In this document: positions 47,652-55,820 of the stretch, piece after piece
Numbering within the stretch: the first letter of the stretch is position 1
Layout: each line of letters starts with the position of its first letter
Source: Leptolyngbya sp. FACHB-8
GTDB lineage: Bacteria > Cyanobacteriota > Cyanobacteriia > Elainellales > Elainellaceae
Assembly: GCF_014695575.1 (NCBI RefSeq)
Contig: NZ_JACJOO010000031.1
Coordinates: 1-64,000 of the forward strand
Direction: 5' to 3'
Length of the DNA stretch: 64,000 bases
The notes under the pieces: model-generated
What the model was told of the DNA's origin: nothing
Seen by the model: only the letters and a program-made list of their open reading frames with translations
Databases searched by the model: none
Translations under genes and position numbers: made by a program

Positions 47652-49163
47652 TTAGGCCGTTACCGCAAACCGCTCCTCTAGTGCTACACGCGCCTGCTCC
47701 CGATCGTCGAAGTGGACCTTTTCGGTGCCAAGGATCTGGTAGTCCTCGTGCCCTTTGCCTGCGATCAGAACGCCATCCCCAGGCTTCGCCTCTAAAATAG
47801 CGGTGCGAATGGCCTGGGCGCGATCGCCCAACACCAGCGGGTTAGTTCCCTCGGGAATCCCAGCCACAATGTCATCCAGGATGCGCTGAGGATCTTCAGT
47901 ACGGGGGTTGTCGGAGGTGACAATGGCCCAGTCTGACAAGCGAGCGGCGATGCTGCCCATTTGAGGGCGTTTAGTGCGATCGCGATCGCCCCCGCATCCA
48001 AACACGCAGATCATCCGCCCTTTAATGAAAGGTCGGGATGCCTTAAGTAAGTTTTCCAGACTATCAGGGGTGTGGGCATAATCCACAATCACACTAATAT
48101 CTTGATTGGGTTGCACTTGCACCTGTTCTACTCGACCGGGTACGCCGGAGAACCGGGGCAGCGCCGCTACGATGGTTTCCACATCCACTCCCAGGTGCAG
48201 AGCAGCTCCCACTGCCGCTAACAGGTTTGCCAGGTTGAACTGCCCCACCAGCGGAGACTTAAAGGAGGCGTTGCCCACAGGAGTATGGAGAATGCCACTC
48301 ACACCATCGGGTTCATAAACCAGGTCGCTCGTCCACAGATCGGCAGTACTGTCTTGGGTGCTATAGGTCCAGACGCGACCGACCTCTAAACTGGAGGCAA
48401 TACGCTTTCCGTAGGCATCATCCAAATTGATAATCGCCCGTCCCGCTAAATATTGCGGACTGAAGAGCAAGGCTTTGGCCTGGAAGTAATCTTCTAAATC
48501 CTTGTGGTAATCGAGGTGATCCTGCGTCAGGTTGGTGAACACCCCCACTTCAAACGTACAGTCGCTCACGCGTCCCTGAGCTAAAGCATGGGAACTGACT
48601 TCCATGACCGCCATCTGGCTACCGGCCTGGGCTGCTTCTGAAAGTTGCTCCTGCAACTCCAGGGCAAAGGGAGTCGTATGAACCGCAGTTTTTTGATAAC
48701 CCGGCCAGCGTGCGTAGAGAGTACCCAGTAGAGCGACAGGTTTCTGAGCCTGTTGCAGGAAGAATTCGATCAGGTGAGTCGTGGTGGTTTTACCATTGGT
48801 ACCCGTCACGCCGACTAGCTGCATCTTGCGGCTGGGGTAATCGTAGAAGGCGGCGGAGACAGCCGCGCAGGCGATCGCCATATCTGGCACTGCAATCACC
48901 AACGCATTGGGAAACTCACTACTGCTGGGAGGCTTGTTTTGCAGCGCTGAGGGGGAGACGAGGGCGGCGATCGCTCCCGATTCCACGGCACTGACCCAAA
49001 ACTCGCCGCCATCCACCCGCGTTCCCGGCATCCCAATGAACAGACTTCCCGGTTTGCAGGCATGGGAGTTGGTACAAAGACCTGTCACTTCCTGGTCAAG
49101 GGCTGGATGCTCTGGCAGTCCAGACATGTCCGACAGGGTGGCCAGTAGTTCCTTCAGTTTCAT
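47652..49163 (-). CDS. murE: UDP-N-acetylmuramoyl-tripeptide synthetase MurE (meso-diaminopimelate type)
   Basis: A 503-residue Mur ligase that adds the third peptide residue to UDP-MurNAc-L-Ala-D-Glu in peptidoglycan synthesis. The ATP loop GTNGKTTTTHLIE is near residue 121, and the MEVSSHALAQGR segment and YAHTPDSLENLL are family-typical. DNPRTEDPQRI near 417 is the determinant for meso-diaminopimelate rather than lysine. Length and all domains are normal. Cytosolic. It converges on the upstream kinase gene and is divergent from the hybrid kinase; other mur genes are not adjacent. Confidence 0.96.
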   Translation of the reverse strand: MKLKELLATLSDMSGLPEHPALDQEVTGLCTNSHACKPGSLFIGMPGTRVDGGEFWVSAVESGAIAALVSPSALQNKPPSSSEFPNALVIAVPDMAIACAAVSAAFYDYPSRKMQLVGVTGTNGKTTTTHLIEFFLQQAQKPVALLGTLYARWPGYQKTAVHTTPFALELQEQLSEAAQAGSQMAVMEVSSHALAQGRVSDCTFEVGVFTNLTQDHLDYHKDLEDYFQAKALLFSPQYLAGRAIINLDDAYGKRIASSLEVGRVWTYSTQDSTADLWTSDLVYEPDGVSGILHTPVGNASFKSPLVGQFNLANLLAAVGAALHLGVDVETIVAALPRFSGVPGRVEQVQVQPNQDISVIVDYAHTPDSLENLLKASRPFIKGRMICVFGCGGDRDRTKRPQMGSIAARLSDWAIVTSDNPRTEDPQRILDDIVAGIPEGTNPLVLGDRAQAIRTAILEAKPGDGVLIAGKGHEDYQILGTEKVHFDDREQARVALEERFAVTA

Positions 49164-49514
49164 GTCAGAATCTCCTCACAACTGCTGCCCCTATTGTGAA
49201 TGATCCCCACCCCTATTTTTCTGTTTTCCTTTTGACAACCTGAGGCAAGTTATCTTACAAAATTGTCGTTGAAGCAGACCCTGACCCTTCTCTAGCGTAA
49301 GTTTAGGCTGATGTTAGCGCTATTCCGCCATAGAGGATCACCTTTTATCTTTCAAGGGAATAAATAATTAACGTCTCATTGAGTAACGCTATAAAATAGC
49401 TGGGTGAAATTTCAAATCTGTGTTGGTTACTGTGGGTGGAAGGGGCGCGAAGCATTCCTTCCACAATAACCAACCACCCATCGAAAACAGCACCAGAAAT
49501 GCAGGGAGTATCAC
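49164..49514. promoter_or_regulatory. divergent gap murE / hybrid kinase
   Basis: About 350 bp carrying promoters of both genes. An imperfect hairpin lies at 49423-49473 (TTGGTTA and TAACCAA, then GTGGAAGG and CCTTCCAC, loop GGCGCGAAGCA). Its tip again contains GCGAAGC. Confidence 0.5.
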
Positions 49515-51176
49515 GTGAAAAACGGAGTTTTGACTGATCTCTTTGAACAGGGTGGAGAAATGGGGGCTCGGATCAAAGCCTTTGACTGGGCCTCGACCTC
49601 GATAGGGCCTATTGAAACCTGGTCCCAAAGCCTTCAGGTCACATTACAGGTTTTGCTGTTGTCCAAGTTTCCCATGCAGATTCTGTGGGGGCCAGACTAC
49701 ATTCATTTCTACAACGATGCCTATATTTCTATTGCAGGCAGCAAGCACCCTAAAGCCCTCGGGCAAGCGGGAAGCGAGTGCTGGAAAGAAGTTTGGGACG
49801 TAGTTGGCCCGATGTTGAATCAGGTCGTCGCCACAGGAAAGGCTACCTGGTCGGAGGATTTGCCCCTCCAATTGGAGCGCTTTGGACAGCCTGAAATCGG
49901 CTATTTCACCTTCTCCTATACGCCCATCTGGGAGGAATCGGGCCGAGTGGGAGGCATTTTTATTGCCGTCAATGAAACAACGCAGAAGATTATCAGTGAG
50001 CGCCGAGAACGGGAGCTCAGACTGGAAACCCAAGCAGCAAAAGAGGAAGCAGAGCAAGCCAATCACTTAAAAGATAGGTTTCTGGCGGTGCTGGCCCATG
50101 AGTTGCGATCGCCCCTTAATTCAATTCTGGGATGGAGTAAATTGCTACTCTTGCAAAAACTGGATGCAGAGGTAACCCAACGAGCATTAGAAACCATTGA
50201 ACGCAATGCCAAATTACAGGCACAGATGATCGATGATCTACTCGATACGTCTCGGATCTTGCGGGATAAACTCACTTTAAATATTGTTCCAACACCTCTA
50301 ATTCCCATTATTGAAGATGCCATGGAGACAGTTCATTCCATGGCAAAATCAAAGTCAATTCAATTAATTACACAGTTTGAGAATACTCCACACTATGCCT
50401 TGGGTGATGCGAACCGCTTAAAGCAGGTGGTCTGGAATTTGTTGTCGAATGCCATTAAGTTCTCCCCGATTGGAGGCAAAATTATTATTCAACTCAATTA
50501 TTTTGATGTCTTTGCCCAGATCCAGGTGATTGATGACGGTCGGGGTATTTCCGCCGATTTTCTGCCTCATGTGTTTGAGCATTTTGAACAGGCGGATAGC
50601 ACGACAACACGTACCTATGGCGGCCTGGGTTTAGGATTGGCGATCGCTAAACAAATCGTTGATAAACATGAGGGCCGCATTCACGCTGCCAGCTATGGAG
50701 AAGGCCAAGGGGCAACCTTTACGGTGCAAATTCCCCTAGCGGCCACGCCATCCATGCCAGTTTCTACGAACCTTCCTACAAACGAGGACAGACTGGACAA
50801 CATTCATGTCCTGGTGGTGGACGATGATGCCGACAACCGCGAGATGATTACCTTTGCCCTGGAGATGTATGGTGCCAGGGTAACCACATCCTCCTCAGCA
50901 TCGGATGCTCTCGACACGCTGTCCCAATGCAAACCCGACGTTCTGCTCAGCGATATTGGCATGTCTGAGATGGATGGCTACACTTTAATGCAGCACATTC
51001 GAAAAGTAACGCAAACCAGTCAAATTCCCGCGATCGCCCTTACCGCTTACATCAGCGAAGCCGATCGCCAACAAGCCCTGGCTGCAGGCTTTCAGGAACA
51101 CATGCCGAAACCATTAGAGCCAGCGCTACTCGTCGAAACCATTCTGAAACTGGTGAAAGGCTATACTCCCGTTTAG
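49515..51176 (+). CDS. PAS hybrid histidine kinase with C-terminal receiver
   Basis: A 553-residue soluble hybrid kinase. A PAS-like sensor occupies about 25-160 (ILWGPDYIHFYNDAYISIAG). The histidine-kinase core has LAHELRSPLNSILGWSKL with His near 195, then LLSNAIKFSP, DDGRGISADFL and GGLGLGLAIAKQIV. The receiver begins at about 435 (HVLVVDDDADNREMITFAL) with the accepting Asp in VLLSDIGMSEMDGY near 480 and Lys in HMPKPLEP. The gene carries an internal phosphorelay, but no HPt gene is adjacent. The signal is unknown. Its end faces the UPF0016 pair across element C2. Confidence 0.93.
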   Translation: MKNGVLTDLFEQGGEMGARIKAFDWASTSIGPIETWSQSLQVTLQVLLLSKFPMQILWGPDYIHFYNDAYISIAGSKHPKALGQAGSECWKEVWDVVGPMLNQVVATGKATWSEDLPLQLERFGQPEIGYFTFSYTPIWEESGRVGGIFIAVNETTQKIISERRERELRLETQAAKEEAEQANHLKDRFLAVLAHELRSPLNSILGWSKLLLLQKLDAEVTQRALETIERNAKLQAQMIDDLLDTSRILRDKLTLNIVPTPLIPIIEDAMETVHSMAKSKSIQLITQFENTPHYALGDANRLKQVVWNLLSNAIKFSPIGGKIIIQLNYFDVFAQIQVIDDGRGISADFLPHVFEHFEQADSTTTRTYGGLGLGLAIAKQIVDKHEGRIHAASYGEGQGATFTVQIPLAATPSMPVSTNLPTNEDRLDNIHVLVVDDDADNREMITFALEMYGARVTTSSSASDALDTLSQCKPDVLLSDIGMSEMDGYTLMQHIRKVTQTSQIPAIALTAYISEADRQQALAAGFQEHMPKPLEPALLVETILKLVKGYTPV

Positions 51177-51200
51177 CCTGCATGATTCACCAAAAGATTC

Positions 51201-51332
51201 CAGCAATTCTCAGTATGGGTTTCAAAGCTGAGAGTTCGTGCCCGACGGGCACGAACTCTCAGCTTTGAAACCCGAAAATAGCCCGCCTTCGGCGGGCTAT
51301 TTTCGGGTTGGATATCAAAATGAGAATTGCTG
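51201..51332. mobile_element. family C element, copy C2 (132 bp) with exact 9-bp target duplication
   Basis: The ends CAGCAATTCTCA and TGAGAATTGCTG are exact inverted repeats. Two perfect hairpins lie inside: 51217-51273 (27-bp stem, loop GAC) and the 17-bp stem from CCCGAAAATAGCCCGCC to 51307. AAAAGATTC stands at 51192-51200 and again at 51333-51341, an exact 9-bp direct repeat touching both ends. It is the same length as C1 and inverted to it. It is non-autonomous, since it has no room for a transposase. Confidence 0.92.
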
Positions 51333-51340
51333 AAAAGATT

Positions 51341-51406
51341 CTCATGTGCTGAAAATTTTGTAATGACACTGCATGCAGCGTCATTACAAAATTTTCAGCA
51401 CATGAG
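51341..51406. repeat. 27-bp perfect hairpin adjoining C2
   Basis: CTCATGTGCTGAAAATTTTG continues to TAATGAC and pairs exactly over 27 bp with its complement; the loop contains GCATGC. Its first base is the last base of the C2 target duplication, so C2 inserted at the edge of this hairpin. Confidence 0.75.
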
Positions 51407-51471
51407 GGACAAACTCAACGCACTCTTTATAGCCCTGGCATAGCTTCTGATGGCGTAACTCATGGTCAAAA

Positions 51472-51762
51472 CTACGCAGCTTCTGTATCGTCTTCGCGAC
51501 TGAGGAGTAGTTTGAACGCCATGATAATAAAACCGATGGCGGCGATCGCCTTCACCCATCGTTCTGGCAGGAGTGTGCCAACCCCTTCTCCTAATAAAAC
51601 CCCCAGAAAACTTGCCAGTACCAGCGCCAGAGAAGCCCCCAAAAATACCGCCCGGATGGATTTACAACTACTGCCAAGGGCGATCGCGGCCAACTGGCTT
51701 TTATCTCCTAACTCAGAAATAAAAACCGTTACAAAGGTCAAACCCAATAATTGTAAATTCAC
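51472..51762 (-). CDS. UPF0016/GDT1 cation exchanger, second half-size subunit
   Basis: A 96-residue membrane protein from the GTG at 51762 (GTGAATTTACAATTAT), with TGGAGC upstream; the open frame runs to 51993 but the extra part overlaps the neighbouring gene and looks non-coding. It is a single UPF0016/TMEM165 repeat with about three helices and the key motif FISELGDKSQLAAIAL, whose E-x-G-D-K-S/T core binds Mn2+ or Ca2+. Most UPF0016 proteins carry two such repeats; here each repeat is its own gene. Half-size pairs are known from Anabaena. It is 59 bp downstream of the other half, probably cotranscribed. Confidence 0.85.
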   Translation of the reverse strand: MNLQLLGLTFVTVFISELGDKSQLAAIALGSSCKSIRAVFLGASLALVLASFLGVLLGEGVGTLLPERWVKAIAAIGFIIMAFKLLLSREDDTEAA

Positions 51763-51821
51763 CGCTCCAGGCTCCAGGAGAAAGAGGTTTAAGACAGGAA
51801 GGAAACAAGGGTAAAATTCTG

Positions 51822-52244
51822 TCAGCCCTGGCTCACATCCCACAACAACAAGGCCGCGATACCCAGCAGTAAGACCGCAGCGGATTTCTCCAAAACCTTT
51901 GGGGAAATCCGAGAGGAAAGCCAACGCCCTAGCAGCACGCCACATAAGCTCGTTGCCACGAGCGCCACTGCCGCACCCAAAAACACCGTCCATGGAGAAC
52001 CTGACTCGGCGCTCATGAGCAGCACGGTCAGTTGGGTTTTATCTCCCACCTCGGCCAGAAAAATAGTGAAGAATGTAGAGAGGAAAATTTGCAGCTCGGC
52101 CTGCCAGGTGAGGCAATTTTGAGGTTCTACTGTGGCCGGAGTCTCGGAAAGAGTTTCGTCCGGGGTGACCGCTAGGGAAGGAGCAGGAGTCACCGAAGTT
52201 AGAGCGTCTGAAGCCAAGGTTGGGGAGTTGGAAGTAAGTGTCAC
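51822..52244 (-). CDS. UPF0016/GDT1 cation exchanger, first half-size subunit
   Basis: A 140-residue membrane protein. The first 55 residues are a Ser/Thr/Pro-rich leader. The single UPF0016 repeat follows with FTIFLAEVGDKTQLTVLLM, where Glu, Asp and Lys/Thr form the cation motif, and about three transmembrane helices ending LLGIAALLLWDV. Together with the downstream 96-residue subunit it would make one six-helix exchanger that exports Mn2+ or Ca2+ in exchange for protons. The leader differs from the partner, so the two are not a recent tandem copy. It is divergent from the aldolase gene by 50 bp. Confidence 0.88.
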   Translation of the reverse strand: MTLTSNSPTLASDALTSVTPAPSLAVTPDETLSETPATVEPQNCLTWQAELQIFLSTFFTIFLAEVGDKTQLTVLLMSAESGSPWTVFLGAAVALVATSLCGVLLGRWLSSRISPKVLEKSAAVLLLGIAALLLWDVSQG

Positions 52245-52294
52245 TGGCAGCCTGGCGGACTAATTTTTCATATTCTTTTCATTATCCTGTGGAA

Positions 52295-53014
52295 ATGTCT
52301 GGAACGCAATCCCAAATTTCATCCTTAATGTCCATTGACTGGTTATCGCAACTGCGCCAAGAGCGGGCGATCGCCGTTATCCGTTCTCCTGAGTTCGCTC
52401 TGGGCTTTCAAATGGCCCAAGCCGTTGCGGCCGGCGGCATGGGGCTGATTGAAATTACCTGGAATAGCGATCGTCCGGCCCATCTCATTGCTCACCTGCG
52501 AGAAACTTTACCCCACTGCACCATTGGTGCCGGAACATTGATGACCGAAAGCCAGGTAGAGGAAGCGATCGCCGCCGGAGCCCAGTTTCTCTTTACCCCG
52601 CACACAAACCCTCGTCTTATCGAAACAGCTGATCGAGCCCATGTGCCAATGGTGCCCGGTACTCTAACCCCCACAGAAATTGTGACGGCATGGCAAGCTG
52701 GGGCTTCGGCAGTGAAGGTATTTCCAATCCAATCGGTAGGTGGAGCGAATTACCTGCGCTGCTTGCAGGGGCCGATAGGTCAGATTCCCATGATTCCGAC
52801 AGGGGGTGTGACACTGGAGAATACGCGCACCTTTTTAGAGGCAGGAGCGATCGCCGTAGGCCTTTCCGGGCAATTGTTTCCACAGCAGGCGATCGCCACA
52901 GGAGATTGGTCGCAAATTACTGATCTGGCTCAAACCCTGCGCCAACGAATTCACAGCTTCTTGATAGGAGCCAATGGACACTCGCCTATACATAGCGGAA
53001 TGGATAAAGCATAA
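52295..53014 (+). CDS. eda: KDPG/KHG aldolase (2-keto-3-deoxy-6-phosphogluconate type)
   Basis: A 239-residue class I aldolase of the Entner-Doudoroff family, which splits 2-keto-3-deoxy-6-phosphogluconate to pyruvate and glyceraldehyde-3-phosphate, or 4-hydroxy-2-oxoglutarate to pyruvate and glyoxylate. The start at 52295 (MSGTQSQISSLM) is preferred; another ATG lies at 52328, and the frame reaching 52238 would overlap the neighbouring gene. Catalytic elements are GLIEITW (Glu), TIGAGTLM, FTPHTNPRLIE, and ASAVKVFP with the Schiff-base Lys. Residues 190-205 (PTGGVTLEN) bind phosphate. Substrate preference cannot be read from sequence. Confidence 0.88.
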   Translation: MSGTQSQISSLMSIDWLSQLRQERAIAVIRSPEFALGFQMAQAVAAGGMGLIEITWNSDRPAHLIAHLRETLPHCTIGAGTLMTESQVEEAIAAGAQFLFTPHTNPRLIETADRAHVPMVPGTLTPTEIVTAWQAGASAVKVFPIQSVGGANYLRCLQGPIGQIPMIPTGGVTLENTRTFLEAGAIAVGLSGQLFPQQAIATGDWSQITDLAQTLRQRIHSFLIGANGHSPIHSGMDKA

Positions 53015-53026
53015 GGGCGGCTTCAA

Positions 53027-53236
53027 ACCTACTGAGCCACACTATCCCTCTAGTTCTTGAGCATTATGGGTATGCTTCGGTACGCCCAAAACGCTCGTTT
53101 GCGATCTAACGCCCTTAGGAGATTTCTGAGAAACAATATCCCCATTATTTGGAAAAAAGGCGCGGCGAAGCCGCGCCTTTTTTCCAAATAATGGGGAAGT
53201 TCTTATCTGGAAATCTCCTTAACCCGAACTCAGATT
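53027..53236. mobile_element. worn family A element (A4) interrupted by element B3
   Basis: The right end TTAACCCGAACTCAGATT (53219-53236) and the inner fragments GAGCATTATGGG, TACGCCCAAAACGCTC and AACGCCC match family A in order. Element B3 (53118-53218) interrupts it between GCCC and TTAACCCG, which are contiguous in A2. The left boundary is uncertain. The right end overlaps the stop codon of the CHAT gene. Confidence 0.65.
53118..53218. mobile_element. family B element, copy B3, inserted in a family A element
   Basis: The ends GGAGATTTC and GAAATCTCC are exact inverted repeats, TTA flanks both (53115-53117 and 53219-53221), and a 27-bp perfect hairpin (53140-53196) with loop GAA stands in the centre. 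Its stem sequence differs from B1 and B4, but the GTTCTTAT next to the right end is shared. Confidence 0.85.
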
Positions 53237-55820
53237 ATTGAGCCTCACCAATCAATGTGAAGGCGGCCCAGTCAAATGGGTGATTATATTCGTTTTTGGC
53301 ATCCAGCATAGCTTGTCGTAGGGCCTGGGCTTTACCCTGCCCCTGGCGCAGGTTCTCGTAAAAGTGGGTCATGACAAAGGCTGTGGAGGTATCAGACACG
53401 GCCCACAGGGAAACGATGATGCTGGCGGCACCTGCCGAGATAAAGGAGCGGGATAAACCAATCACCCCATCCCCCGTAATTTCGCCGCGACCCGTGTTAC
53501 AGGCACTTAACACCACCAGATCGGCATTTAGACGCAGGCTGAGAATTTCGGCGGTGGTTAGAAGCCCATCGGTTTCAGCAGAGGAAAGTGGCGGTGAACC
53601 AAGGGCGGGCCTTTCTTCAGAAGGAGCTAATGCGATCGCCCCCGGCATATCACGCCCCCTTCCCTGCTGAGCCTGACCATAGTTCAACAGACCGTGAGTT
53701 GCCAGGTGAATAATGCGGGCTGTAGGCATGCGATCGCGTACAGTTACCTCTGTGGCTTGTTCACCCAAAAGAGCAGGCACATTGAGCAATCGGGCGATGT
53801 CTCGGGCTTCCTGCTCAGAACCGGGCAGAGGAGCCAGAGGCTGGGGTGGATCACCGGGTTTAGACGATATTGCGGGCATCGTTGGGTTACCCACCAACAG
53901 CACCGAGGCGAGTGCATCACCGCTTGTTCTCGTCTCACGATGGCCCTGCTGAGCCTGGGCCAATCCAATGACCTGAATGGAGGGGGCTGTGAGCAAGGTG
54001 TGGCGTTCAATTAAATAACGACCGTCAGTGTCCTGAAGCGCAGCAAAAGGCACCAAAAACAACGCATCCTGCGGAATGATGATGACAGGAGCGGTGGGTT
54101 CCGCAGGCAGGAGATCCTCGATGGGGGCAATCAAGTGTTCATGCAGTTGTTGCAACTTGGGCCAATCGAAGCTAGTTGCACTGGCACCATCGCGCTCCTC
54201 GCCGCGCACCCCCAAAGCACGGCGGCTACTAGCAACCAGATTACTCAGGGAGCTACTCGAGCGGTTTTGATCCCAGAGAGGTTGTAAATCGACACGACGA
54301 AAAGCGATCGCCCCCGATGGTGGCACCACCCAAATTAATAACTCTGCCTCCCGCCCCCGCTGCCGCCCCTGAAACCGAAATGCATCATCTGCCACGATCG
54401 CATACTCCACCAGTGTGGCGTTCTGACGCTGGGCGATCGCTCGCATCTCCTCCACCGTAGGCGGTGGCAGCACATCGGACGGGAAGCCAGGATTGCTGCG
54501 ACGTGTTAATAGTTCTGCAAAGGCTCGCGCCCGCCCCCGCTCCGATACCTCCAATGCGGCCTCGTAGCGCTCCCGAGCCACGAGAATTTGCTGCAACAGG
54601 TTGTAGCTGAATATCTGACTATCAAACAGGGCGATATTATCCAGATCCGACAGACCAGGGCGCAAGGACTCGAGATGGGCGATCGCCTGCCGCAGCAACT
54701 CCTCTGCTTCTCGATACTGGCCCTGGTTAAACAGAGTATGGCCGAGATTATTCTGTACGGTTGCCTCTAGGCGCGGATCGCCCAGGGTTCGTGCAATGAC
54801 CAGGCTCTCCCGCTGTAAAGCGATCGCCCCCTCCAGATCCTCTCGCTCCTCCTGCACCATCCCCAGACTGCCCAAGCCCATCGCCTCCAGGGAGCGATCG
54901 CCTACCTCCTGCGCCAGGGTTAAACTCTGACGATAATAAACCTCTGCGCGATCCAGATCGCTCTTCGCATGGTAAGCCGACGCCATATTGAGGAGTAGGT
55001 GTGCCTGAGCCTGGTGATAGCGGGTTGGTTCGGGTTGGCTACCCAGAGCTTCGAGCCGCACCAGACTTTGCTGGTACTGGGCGATCGCCTCGTCATAGTC
55101 GCCCTCATTGGCATAGAGCACCCCCAGATTGCTGAGCGTCTCCGCTTCGCCCACCGCATCATTCTGCGCTTGCACAATAGCCAGTGCCTGCTGATGAGCT
55201 TGAATTGCGGCATTGTAATCCCCCACAGCCGCATAGGCATTGCCTAGATTGCCCCACACGCGACCCGTTGCAGATTGGTAAGCGTCTCCGAGGGATTGCA
55301 TGAGATGGAGAGCTTGCTCCTGCACGGTTACCGCTCGGGCGTATTGTCCGACTTCGCGGTAAGCTACGCCTAAATTGCTGAGTACCTGAGCCTGAGCTAA
55401 GCGATCTGCCTCAGGCAAAGGTGCGGATTCTGCCTCGACTCGGCTCAGAAATTGCTCCAAGTGAGCGATCGCCTGCCCATAATCCTCCAGATTTAAATAG
55501 GCAGAACCCAGGGCACTGAGGGTAGAGCGCTCTCCCGCACGATCCTGGGCTTGCTGATAGAGGGTGAGGGCTTGTTGCCAGGGGGCGATCGCCGCCTCCA
55601 CCTGCTGATCTTGATAAAGCCGGTAGCCCTGCCAAAATAGCTCCAAGGCCTGCTCCGATAAGGACGGAGAAGTGGTAGGTGCTGATTCCACAGCCAGGGT
55701 TACTGGCAGGTTCAGGGCAACTAGCGGTGTCCCTATTCCGCTCAAACATAGACCCAAAAGCAAGCAGCTGAGGAATTTGACCAAGCGACTCAAGCGCGAT
55801 CGGTGCATAAGGGGTATCAA
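53235..55820 (-). CDS. exported TPR-CHAT domain protein
   Basis: An 861-residue protein. A signal peptide covers about residues 9-36 (FLSCLLLGLCLSGIGTPLVA). Tetratricopeptide repeats fill about 60-420, with typical A-x-NNLGHTLFNQGQYREAE-type units. The C-terminal 300 residues form a CHAT caspase-like domain: His709 in HLATHGLLN and Cys774 in VVLSACNTGRG make the catalytic dyad, and FISAGAASIIVSLWAV, typical of CHAT, follows. It is probably an active cysteine protease outside the cytosol. Its start overlaps the stop of the upstream haemagglutinin gene by 4 bp, so their translation is coupled; such pairs recur in cyanobacteria but their role is unknown. Confidence 0.9.
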   Translation of the reverse strand: MIPLMHRSRLSRLVKFLSCLLLGLCLSGIGTPLVALNLPVTLAVESAPTTSPSLSEQALELFWQGYRLYQDQQVEAAIAPWQQALTLYQQAQDRAGERSTLSALGSAYLNLEDYGQAIAHLEQFLSRVEAESAPLPEADRLAQAQVLSNLGVAYREVGQYARAVTVQEQALHLMQSLGDAYQSATGRVWGNLGNAYAAVGDYNAAIQAHQQALAIVQAQNDAVGEAETLSNLGVLYANEGDYDEAIAQYQQSLVRLEALGSQPEPTRYHQAQAHLLLNMASAYHAKSDLDRAEVYYRQSLTLAQEVGDRSLEAMGLGSLGMVQEEREDLEGAIALQRESLVIARTLGDPRLEATVQNNLGHTLFNQGQYREAEELLRQAIAHLESLRPGLSDLDNIALFDSQIFSYNLLQQILVARERYEAALEVSERGRARAFAELLTRRSNPGFPSDVLPPPTVEEMRAIAQRQNATLVEYAIVADDAFRFQGRQRGREAELLIWVVPPSGAIAFRRVDLQPLWDQNRSSSSLSNLVASSRRALGVRGEERDGASATSFDWPKLQQLHEHLIAPIEDLLPAEPTAPVIIIPQDALFLVPFAALQDTDGRYLIERHTLLTAPSIQVIGLAQAQQGHRETRTSGDALASVLLVGNPTMPAISSKPGDPPQPLAPLPGSEQEARDIARLLNVPALLGEQATEVTVRDRMPTARIIHLATHGLLNYGQAQQGRGRDMPGAIALAPSEERPALGSPPLSSAETDGLLTTAEILSLRLNADLVVLSACNTGRGEITGDGVIGLSRSFISAGAASIIVSLWAVSDTSTAFVMTHFYENLRQGQGKAQALRQAMLDAKNEYNHPFDWAAFTLIGEAQ

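Noticed and set aside
53235-55820. TPR-CHAT protein as part of a CRISPR-linked (craspase) system
   Set aside because: No cas7-11 or CRISPR array is present, and the protein has a signal peptide.
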